From contig OX424569.1 in the NCBI GenBank assembly GCA_949152475.1, forward strand, positions 24,349,950-24,413,949: a stretch of 64,000 nucleotides of DNA, read 5' to 3'. The notes under the pieces were generated by a model, which worked only from the letters and a program-made list of their open reading frames with translations, ran no database searches and was not told where the DNA came from. Source of the stretch: Terebella lapidaria. Its lineage: Eukaryota; Annelida; Polychaeta; Terebellida; Terebellidae. The stretch's first letter is position 1; each line of letters starts with the position of its first letter. Below are positions 48,301 through 57,828 of the stretch, one piece after another. The position numbers and the translations under genes are program-made.

Positions 48301-49631
48301 TTTGTTCCACACTTCTGGCAGTACAATCCTACATGTATGAAATTGTTGTAATAAACGTCAAGCACCGACCCTTGATCAACACACGCTCAGCTCGTCATTA
48401 TAATATGTTTTTCTGTTGATGAGCATACTTTTTTTTTCTGTGTAAATATTCAATATATATCACACAGCTTTCTTCTTTTTTTCTAGATATAATTTTTTGT
48501 TTTGGTCGCAAACAACAAGCGCGGGTGTAATTCATGCCTCTATGTCCTATGTTTTCACGCGCTCGTCAATTTAGAGAGCACGGGATATCTAAACTACCCA
48601 TATATATATGTATCATCACCCAAAGCTACAAGATAAACAATATACTACTAAAGTATGTAAAACGCATTGATCTGTATATGACACATAACAAAGTAATAAT
48701 CATAAAGCTTCAAATGGAAACAAAAATCAACAAACGAATAAAATGCCATAAAAATAATCATTTCCTACACGTTAACGGACAAAGAAACTGCTCTACAGAG
48801 AACAGTTCGTGAGGTACAAGAGAAAGCATCACGCCAAATAATACATTGTTTTATATTTTTTTTCATGTTGCAATGCATTTAAATTCAAACAATTTGTTTT
48901 TTACATCACTCGAAGATATATGTCGGTTTGACAATATGCTCAGAACAAGTTTGAGCATTCATTCTGATGTATGAATTATCTCCGTATTAATGTCAACATA
49001 TATTACCCCAAAGATATATATATATATTTATGACTGAATATAAAAAACGACCGCTAAAGTTTTAGTATAATAGGAGTACATTTGTGCAAAAAAAAAAAAA
49101 CATTTCCCAAAAATATGCTAATTTTTTCTCTGCTGATAGATTTTCTAAGAAAGTTTCATGAGAGTATGTACATGGCAAACGATAAAATAGGCAAAAATTG
49201 AACCATGTTTCATAAATGACTTTGAACCTGCTTCTTACAACTAAGAAACGTGTTGAATCGATAACGCCTATGACATTGCAAGATTACATATTGTCTTTTC
49301 TTCAACACTGAAAGTACAAAGATACATTGGCGGCAGAGGAGCGAAGGAAAAGCAACAACTTGGAACAAAGTTCTTTCATGCGTCTGAAGTTGAACGTAAA
49401 TCACAGAGTGTGAATCTCAAGACAGAAGATTGTACACACATTACGCAATGACGAATTCGCACAGTTACAGCCTTGTGAACACGCACGCACACACACACAC
49501 ACACACACACACATACAATGCTGGCAAGCACACAGAACATCCACGCGGCTCAAGTCTGTCCTTAGAGTATAGTACACTGGAGAGAAGGGGGCGTGGTCTC
49601 AGGTCGCTACGTGATTGGATGAGAGGTGTGA
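45310..49631. other. no gene recognised; part is probably the PTP4A 3' untranslated region
   Basis: 4.3 kb of AT-rich DNA between the ANAPC13 start and the PTP4A stop. It should contain the ANAPC13 promoter at its left end and the PTP4A 3' UTR at its right end. A minus-strand AATAAA at about 46266-46271 is one candidate end, which would imply a 3.4-kb UTR. Open frames (such as 45538-45768 and 47854-48147) have no recognisable features. Confidence 0.45.
49481..49515. repeat. (AC)n microsatellite
   Basis: An essentially pure CA run of about 30 bp, 120 bp downstream of the PTP4A stop codon, so in its 3' UTR. Confidence 0.95.
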
Positions 49632-52600
49632 TCACATGACTATGCAGGATTTGTTGCCGTTCTTCAGCTTGAGTCGAGATTTCGGCCGATACCGCTCCAG
49701 GTACTGCAGCTGCTTGGCGTTGATAGCACCTCGTCTCTTTCTGTTGCGGGAAAAAATCAATAACTTTCAATTATTCTGTTAACGAATCCTACAAAAATCC
49801 ATTCACACTCTTCCAGTTTAAAGTTTCGATTCAAACTTCCCACAGTAAACTACTGCACTTTACAAATAGTTGGAGTGAATATCTGTTTCGTTATTATAAC
49901 AAAGGGTCATTTACATACAAGGTAAGTGCACACTGCACAAACACCACTGATACACAAGCAGCAATCTAGGTTTTTTGTACGCCACTGTACTGGTACTGCC
50001 CACAGCTGTACACTGCGTGGTACTCACTGTCTGATGAGTTCTACAGCGTCTTCATACTTCATCCCCAGCTCAATCAGGGCGAGCGCCACTAACACAGGGG
50101 CTCTGTCACCATAGAAACATAAACAAACAACATCACAATAATGATATAACATCTTAACAACGACACATTGCATATTTGCGTAGGATAACAATTCACAAAG
50201 AAACAGGAAATCCTCAGAATTTCGAGACCATGAGTGCACATATATAATATCTGGGACATTGCCACTAGTGATTACTTGCATGTGTTTCACATTTCTGATT
50301 TCTCCTACGAATGATTTATTTTTGATGTGATTTTTTTTCACAGGTCAGCTAGATCTCAATGTGTACTGATTGACAATAAATACTGGGAGAAGTAATTTCC
50401 TAACTAATTTTGTCTGACCTACATAGTTACAACACTAGTTGTTGGGTTTCATTTCCTGAACACGACGAACTGGTAATCAATGAACATGAAATAACATTTT
50501 TATTTCATGTTATTTCAAGTAAACAAGGCCAGAAAGTAAACAGGAAGTGATCCTGTTTTTGCTGTCAATATCGACAGGGCAACAACCTGCTGTATATTCA
50601 CAATACAATGGACCTAACTGCACCAGATGACTTCTACCGGCAAAAAATAATTATTGTGAAAATCAATAGTTACTGCACCTATGGTTAGTGTCTGGCTTCG
50701 GGTACAAGCCCTGTATTCCAATTCAACTGGAATATACATTGATTTACATTACAGCATATATGCTTTGTGCACCTTGAGTGATTAATTTATACATACAAGT
50801 CCCATACATCTACGTGAAAACTAGACGCTTCCGGTCGCCTACGACCGCTTGGGTGTATCCCCCGTAGCCCTATCATCCCGTGAAATCTTTCAAGCTTACT
50901 GAAGGTCGAATTCAAGATCACCAGTAAAATCACTGCATACGAAATGCATTTCGACATGTTCGATAAAATAACGAAATTACAGCCAGATAAAAGTTTTCAC
51001 CTAAAGTTATATTTCAACTCAGAATATTTGACAAACTTGGTTCCAAGTTGAAATTCAAGCAAAAGTGGACAAAAACTGCATTTCAAGATTTTAATTCATA
51101 TTATGTGCCAAACTTGGTTTCAAGTTGAAATTCGAAGTAAAGATTGACTTTACTGGTAAAAATAATGTTAACTTATCCGGTTACACCCATGGAATCTCTA
51201 CTGGACAAATCTTTCAAATTGTTGAGCTCAATAATAAATGTTTCTTGTCTTAACTATTTTTCTTGAGGTCAATAATAGACTTAACTAGTAAAATTAGCCC
51301 AAGGGCTAAGAAAGGTTACCGGACAATATACATTTTAGATATTAGCCTTTTGTCCAGTGACCTTGAAAATAAAGTCACTGATAAATTCAAGGCCATGAAA
51401 TTTTCAACAAATATATCACTTCTAGTATGTCCACAATAAATTCATAAGCTGTAAAGTCGATAATAAGTGAGACATTAGCCATTCTGTGATGTGACCTTGA
51501 AAATGAGGTCAAAGTTCAAGTTCAAGGTTATGAAAATATTCAGTATATATCATTCCTCTATATTCGTAATTGATTCCTATGCTGTAAATGTAAGTACCAA
51601 TCTATTACCACCAATACAATCAGATTTTGATGATGCCAATAAGAAACGTAAAATTCTACACTTTGCCATGGAAACAAACAAAGCCCGACCAAATAGTTTA
51701 TCCAAAGACACACTGGCGTCTTCAGGGGCAGACAATGTGTTAAATGTAGTTGTTTCTACTGTACACCAGATGGAATTAGTACTATGAAAATAATTTAGAA
51801 ATCCGAATCTAACCCCATGGAATAGATACATGACAAGTACAAAAGTACCCAATCACAAGCCCGAAGGCTACTGAGTTGATGGTATCCTCGGGGACAGATT
51901 TAACGTCCGCCAGCAGTGACACCGACTCAGTGGTATAAATGTAAGTATCAATCTATTACCACCAATACAATCAAATTTTGAAGTTGCCAATAAGGAAAGC
52001 AAAATACAACATTTTGCAATAGAAACAAAGCCCGACCAAATAGTTTATCCAAAGACACACTGGCGTCATCAGGGGCAGATGTAAAGATGATAATAAGGGA
52101 CATATTAGCCATTTTGTTCTCTGACCTTGAAAATGAGATCAAAGGTCAAATTCTAGATCACCAAAATATTCAGCATACATCATTTCCTATATGTTCACTA
52201 TGGATCCCTAAGCTGTAGATTTGATAATAAGCGACCTTGAAAATAAAATGACTAACCTTGAAATTTAGGTCAAGGGTCAAATTCAAGGTCACTAGAATAT
52301 TCAGCATATATCATTTCCTATATGTTCACAATTGATTCCTAAGCTGCAAAGTCGCTAATAAGCAAGATATTGGCCATTTTGTCCTGTGACCTTGAAAATG
52401 AGGTCAAAGGTCAAATTCAAGGTCACGAGAATATTCAGCATATATCATTTCCTATATGTTCACAATTGATTCCTAAGCCGTAAAGTCGATAATAAGCGAG
52501 ATATTAGCAATTTTGTCCTGTGACCTTGGAAATGAGGTCAAAGGTCAAATTCAAGGTCACGAGAATATTCAGCATATATCATTTCCTATATGTTCACAAT

Positions 52601-55600
52601 TGATTCCTAAGCTGTAAAGTCGATAATAAGCGAGATATTAGCCATTTTGTCTTGTGACCTTGAAAATGAGGCCAAAGGTCAAATTCAAGGTCACGAGAAT
52701 ATTCAGCATATATCATTTCCTATATGTTCACAATGGATTCCTAAGCTGTAAAGTCGATAATAAGCGAGATATTAGCCATTTTGTCCTGTGACCTTGAAAA
52801 TGAGGTCAAAGGTCAAATTCAAGGTCACGAGAATATTCAGCATATATCATTTCCTATATGTTCACAATTGATTTCTAAGCTGTAAAGTCGATAATAAGCG
52901 AGATATTAGCCATTTTGTCCTGTGACCTTGAAAATGAGGTCAAAGGTCAAATTCAAGGTCACGAGAATATTCAGCATATATCATTTCCTATATGTCCACA
53001 ATTGATTCCTAGTCTCTAATCTCAATATTAAGTGAGATATTAGGCTTGATGTGTCCCATTATAAAGCATGGGAAAATTTAACATGGGAAAGTCACATCTG
53101 GGCCGAGTTTGGGCCCAAAATGGCCCACTTCGAGTGATTCAAGCGCAACGAAATTTATACATGTCACAGAAGTACATATGAGGAGTGTTATGCATCAATA
53201 AGAAAAAAAGTTACTGAACAGATTTTGAGAAAACGACCATCAAAGTCCAAAATTAGCTATTTTCGACGAGAACGGCCGCTATGACCTTGAAACCAAGGTC
53301 AGAGGTCAAATTCAAGGTCACGAGAATATTCAGCATATATCATTTCCTATATGTCCACAATTGATTCTTAGTCTCTAATTTCAATTTTAAGTGAGATATT
53401 AGGCTTAATGTGTCCCATTATAAAGCATAGGAGAATTTAACATGGGAAAGTCCCATTTGGGCCGAGTTTGGGCCCAAAATGGCCCACTTCGAGCGATTCA
53501 AGGGCAACGAAATTTATACATGTCAAAGGGGTACATAGGAGGAGTGTCATGCATCAATAAGAAAAAAAGTTACTGAACAGATTTTGAGAAAACGACCGTC
53601 AAAGTCCAAAATTGGCCATTTTTCGACGAAAAAGGCCGCCATTTTGAAAAAAATGCGAAAATCAAAAAACTAAAAAAAACCTTTCCTGGAAATATTTTTA
53701 GGTATTTTTGTGCAAAATTTCAGAAATATTCGACCATAAACTTTAAAGATAAAAATGTGAACGGACGACGGACGGACGGACGGCTAGACGGACGGACGAC
53801 GGACGACGGACGCAACGCCACGGCAATAGGTTATCGGACCAAAGGTCCGGTAACCTAAAAATGATGCTAACTTAGTCGGCTACAGCCATGAAATCTCTAC
53901 TGCACAGAAGCTTTACCTTGTTGAGCCCAATAATAAATGTTTCTTGTCTTAACTTTTTTTATTGTGGTCAATAATAGACTTAACTAGTAAAAATAATGTT
54001 AACTTTTTCGATTACACCTGTGAAATCTCTACTGGACAAAACCTTTACCTGGTTGAGCTCAATAATAAATGTTTCTCGTCTTAACTATTTTTATTGTGGT
54101 CAATAATAGACTTAACTAGTAAAACCAATGTTAACTTATTCAGTAATATTGTTCTTTTTTCACCAAAAACATCAGTTCTGTATTCTGAACAAGAATCCAG
54201 TGCAATTTGCTTTCATAGAGCAGGTTATTGGATTGATCACACATGTCAAAGTGGGTATTTTAATTGTCGTAATAAGTTAACCTCTCAAACTTATTAATAT
54301 TTATTCGATCATTCTGAAAAACAATAGGTTTCATGTGATGGTCTTTCTCATTGAGCCTGTGCGATTTCATCATCATTCATCGAAAACTCCCACCCGTAGA
54401 GCGTTCACAACCCATGGGTGTCCAACAGGCTAATTTGAGCGCAAAATGTTACGCTAATCGGCTATTTTGGTTGCTATGGCAACCAAAATCGATAGGTGTC
54501 GTGATCTCACCATAAGACATGTCCATATAAAATATTATCAAAATCGGTTCAGATTTGCAAGCTGCAGCGCGTTCACAAGAAAGTGTCTGCGGACGCGGAC
54601 GCGGACGCGGCGGCGGCGGCGCGACGATCGTAAATCCATAGTATCCGCCGAACTTTGTTCGGGGGATACAATGATATGACCTAGATTCCTGAACCTGAAT
54701 ACATACATGTACATAAGCATTGATATTGATTCACTAGTCATGAGTGACTCAAAAGGGATTTCCCCTCAATGAATATATATTTCTAAAAGTCATAAACGAT
54801 GATATATGTATACATAAAACTGCGCATATTGATTAAATACACACGGAGTTCAGTTTCAAGGCTTCCGGGTGGCAAGTGACCACAGTGACTGGACAGATTT
54901 GTTCCCTTTTTTTTCATTTGCATGTCAATATTTTGCAACTAGATCTAGAAAATCATGATGAGCATGCACTGTGATTTCCTGATGACTTTTGGGATATTCA
55001 GGCAGAATTGGAGAAGGTTTCAGAGTGTTCCATTTCACCTAAACTGGTAGCTTTTGATGCCCTTTACTCATAATGTTAATATGCATGATATACTAGGCGC
55101 TAATTGCAATCACAATTGGGTTATAATGCCCTGTAATGCCATGTGGGGCCTCAATGAGCACAAGTTTTTGTGGTCAAGGTTGTTCAGTGTTTACGAAATG
55201 TTTGCACAAGATTGTTTACTGTTATAAATCATGACGAATTACTAGTAATTGTTTTTCTCTCATTCTTGACTTATTTTTCTACAATACATCAAATATCGAT
55301 ATCATATCAACAAACAATGGCAGCAATCAAAGTGCTTTGATGTCAGTTATACATGTAGATATGACGGAAAGAGGATTGTCCGAGTTTACCGTGTTAATGA
55401 AGGTCATTCAGTGCATTAGCTGAATTCTTTATCTCCAGCAGCTTAAGTAGCTGTTGTGAGATATACATGTACTAGTATCAACCATGTTGACACAAAGATA
55501 CCAGCAAATTCCTCGATAATTATGCATATATGCAGAGCAGCCAGCCATGAGATTATGGTAATACACAGAGAACAATAATTATCGTCAGTTTCTGTTTGGA

Positions 55601-57828
55601 CAGATTGGCGATTACAAGATAAGTTCTCCTGTTTTTCTTCCTGTGCAATTCAGCAATAATGAGTGATTGTCTGCATAATTGTCATGGTTATGGGCTGATT
55701 CACACCCACAGCAGTGAATTTGGCATTTACGTCATAACGATAAGCATTCTGATATATGCAGGCCACTGTGAAATATGATTGTATGTTTTTCATTATTCAC
55801 ACTGGTCTGTCTGCCTGCGATATCAAGCTATGCTTCCTCATGTAATACATACATCATGTACATGTACTAGTATATCATATTTCTCATGAACTACACAAGA
55901 ATATGAACGCCCAATGTCCACAGTAAAAGCTATTGACAAGGGCGTTTTTATATTTTGTTCAGTATACTTCATGCATATGTACAGATATATCTATTCAACT
56001 TTCTTTGTATCGTGTTGCAATATTTTCATTCTCAGTTTACTGAAATTTATCTATAGACAGTCTTTTGTACCCTCAACAAATCTAGGCAGGCTTGCTAATA
56101 GCGCATACACCCCCCCCCCCCTCTCCCCCTTTCCCAACTCAGCCAATCACAATCCTGCTGCCGTAGCATTCACCATGTTCACAGCGAACAGTTAAGCCAA
56201 TCAGAGGCCTGCTTATGCAACACCCACAGCAAACAGCTAATCAGAGGCCTGCTAATGCCATACATCCCCACCCCCCAGCCAATCACTAACCTGCTAATGC
56301 CACCCCCCCCCCTCCTCCCAGCAGACAGCCAATCAGAGGCCTGCTAATGCCATACATCCCCACCCCCCAGCCAATCACTAACCTGCTAATGCCACCCCCC
56401 CCCCCCCCCCCTCCTCCCAGCAAACAGCTAATCAGAAGCCTGCTAATGCCATACATCCCCACCCCCCAGCCAATCACTAACCTGCTAATGCCACCCCCCC
56501 CCCCCTCCTCCCAGCAGACAGCCAATCAGAGGCCTGCTAATGCCATACATCCCCACCCCCCAGCCAATCACTAACCTGCTAATGCCACCCCCTCCCCTTC
56601 CTCCCAGCAGACAGCCAATCAGAGGCATGCTAATGCCATACATCCCCACCCCCCAGCCAATCACTAACCTGCTAATGCCACACCCTCCCCCTCCTCCCAG
56701 CAGACAGCCAATCAGAGGCCTGCTTATGCCACAGGTCCCCACCCCCCAGCCAATCACTAACCTGCTGATGCCACTGCCCCTGCCCCCCCCCCATCCTCCC
56801 AGCAGACAGCCAATCAGAGGCCTGCTAATGCCACACTCCCAGCAAACAGCCAATCAGAGACCTTCCAATGCCACAACCCGCCAATAAGACAGCCAATAAG
56901 AGGTCGGCTAATTCCACATTCCCAGCAAACACCCAATCACAGACCTGCCAAGGCCGGCGACACAGTGCACAGCGACACAACACTCCGGATCCTCTCGGAA
57001 TCGGTCCCGCAGCAAATTGAGCCAGTCGTCTACAATCCTGCCAGGGGGCGCTGTGCCATCGTCAAACGCCCAGTCCTGGGAAAGTGAAGTGGTGAGAGTA
57101 ATGTTCAGGAAAGCGTGAAAAGAATGCATTTATTTATTGTACTAGTATTTAATAGAGATTAAACGAAGGAGATTAAGTGTAATAAAGCAGCATGGAGTTA
57201 GTTACCGCACACTGCTGTCTTTAAAATACTGCTAGCACTTAGTGCGTTTTTATCATTAAAGACTCAATACCAGTATGAAATCAATGGCATTTCTTAGCAA
57301 CATTCCGAGCTGCCATAGGCCCAGTACAAGTATCGACACAATGAAGAGGCTTGTTAGGTACAGACCAGCACTCGGATTCCCTCCTGCTGTAGTTTACTGG
57401 TGCTGTAGGTCGACTCACAGACACGAACAACATCGTGAGCCTTGTGCTTCTTCAGCTCCTAGCAACATACAGCCATACAAGGACATGTCATCAAGGATGT
57501 AGATTACCTAGACTTTGTGCAAGACTTAATATACTAGAACAACATAGCATGAATATTTTCGAGCCATTCAAAAACTCTAAGGTTGCTTGATTAGTTGACT
57601 GCTGTTGAACCTGTGTGTCTGGTATAGTGCACCAATCATTCTCAAAGGGAACTATTTTACCGCAAAAGAAGAGAGAGAAAGATACACATGAACTGAAAAT
57701 AAGCAGTGTGTGTCTTTGTGACGTACCCCAATGTATCGGTCGATGGTGCTATCCGTTGGCCGGTCCGTGATCAGGAACCTCATGTGTTTGAAGGTGATCT
57801 CGGCCGGGTCGGGCTTGCTCATCCTCAT
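49632..57828 (-). CDS. PTP4A: protein tyrosine phosphatase 4A (PRL family, prenylated)
   Basis: Five coding exons: 57828-57727, 57458-57366, 57075-56945, 50102-50028 and 49740-49632. Phases agree at all four GT-AG introns and give 169 residues, against 173 in human PTP4A1. PRL phosphatases are small dual-specificity-type enzymes anchored to the inner plasma membrane and endosomes by prenylation, and they bind CNNM magnesium transporters. Visible features: [15 protein letters not shown] near the start; VRVCEST with C48, equivalent to the redox partner cysteine; acid loop DWAFDDG (66-72), where the family usually has DWPFDDG; catalytic P-loop [10 protein letters not shown] with C103 and R109 and the PRL-type alanine A110; [32 protein letters not shown]; and the CAAX box CIVM at the C-terminus. 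The start at 57828 gives [11 protein letters not shown]. Intron 3 spans 6.8 kb and holds several repeats. Confidence 0.97.
50103..51145. other. PTP4A intron 3, right of exon 4, few features
   Basis: Intronic. A direct repeat containing AAACTTGGTT and CAAGTTGAAATTC occurs near 51030 and 51110. A short GTATCCCCCGTAGCC piece near 50857 resembles the hairpin end of the element at 54.3-54.7 kb. No exon seen. Confidence 0.4.
51294..53856 (+). mobile_element. hairpin-ended non-autonomous element B (pearl/Helentron-like)
   Basis: Close relative of element A: the same 5' palindrome TTAGCCCAAGGGCTAA and GGTTACCGGAC start, about nine 134-bp units, the same unique tail, a GACGGACGGACGG microsatellite and the same 3' hairpin (53829-53855). 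Part of the 3' tail is repeated (about 53020-53280 and 53380-53640) by an internal duplication. An LTR-like mini-element interrupts the core at 51589-52079. It lies in PTP4A intron 3, antisense to the gene, and is cleanly inserted in the 132-bp array. No coding capacity. Confidence 0.75.
51589..52079. mobile_element. 491-bp mini-element with terminal direct repeats (TRIM-like), nested in element B
   Basis: Two direct repeats of about 145 bp (51589-51735 and 51940-52079, each starting TGTAAGTA and ending AGGGGCAGA) flank about 200 bp of unique sequence. A 6-bp TGTAAA duplication lies on both sides (51583-51588 and 52080-52085). Element A has the empty site at the matching place (CTGTAAAGATGATAATAAG, near 38836). 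The plan resembles terminal-repeat retrotransposons in miniature. The two repeats differ by roughly a tenth, so it is old. Fossil without visible coding function. Confidence 0.65.
54300..54672 (+). mobile_element. microsatellite-and-hairpin-ended repeat (third type)
   Basis: The unique stretch contains GCTATTTTGGTTGCTATGGC and inverse words around 54460-54490. It is followed by a GCGGAC/GGC microsatellite (54586-54622) and a terminal hairpin at 54641-54669 (arms GTATCCGCCGAA and TTCGGGGGATAC, loop CTTTG, one mismatch). The order is the same as in the other hairpin-ended elements, with unrelated sequence. The left end is uncertain. Confidence 0.5.
54673..56099. other. PTP4A intron 3, nothing recognised
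   Basis: AT-rich intronic sequence with no exon or named repeat seen. Confidence 0.45.
56100..56944. repeat. C-rich tandem array beside the PTP4A exon-3 donor
   Basis: Alternating units CCAATCAGAGGCCTGCTAATGC and CCAATCACTAACCTGCTAATGC, each followed by a C-rich run (CATACATCCCCACCCCCC, or C runs with TCCTCCCAGCAGACAG), make a dimer of about 95 bp. Six copies of the second unit occur between 56275 and 56770. In the PTP4A sense the units read GGTTAGTGATTGG and GGCCTCTGATTGG, and the exon-3 donor itself reads AG-GTCTGTGATTGG. Frames running through the array are by-products. Confidence 0.88.

Larger units (their letters stand above)
51146..54142. repeat. 132-bp tandem array, about 2.2 units, split by element B
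   Basis: GACTTAACTAGTAAAA recurs at 51146 (diverged), 51278, 53977 and 54109. Units carry GTTAACTTATTCGGTTACAC, AATCTCTACTGGACAAA and GAGCTCAATAATAAATG. The last two starts are 132 bp apart, and removing 51294-53860 leaves 132 bp (16 plus 116) between 51278 and 53977. Confidence 0.9.

Noticed and set aside
56286-56887. Open frames of 79-122 codons on both strands in the C-rich array
   Set aside because: They come from a repeat unit whose length keeps phase, with Gly/Pro runs and no domain.
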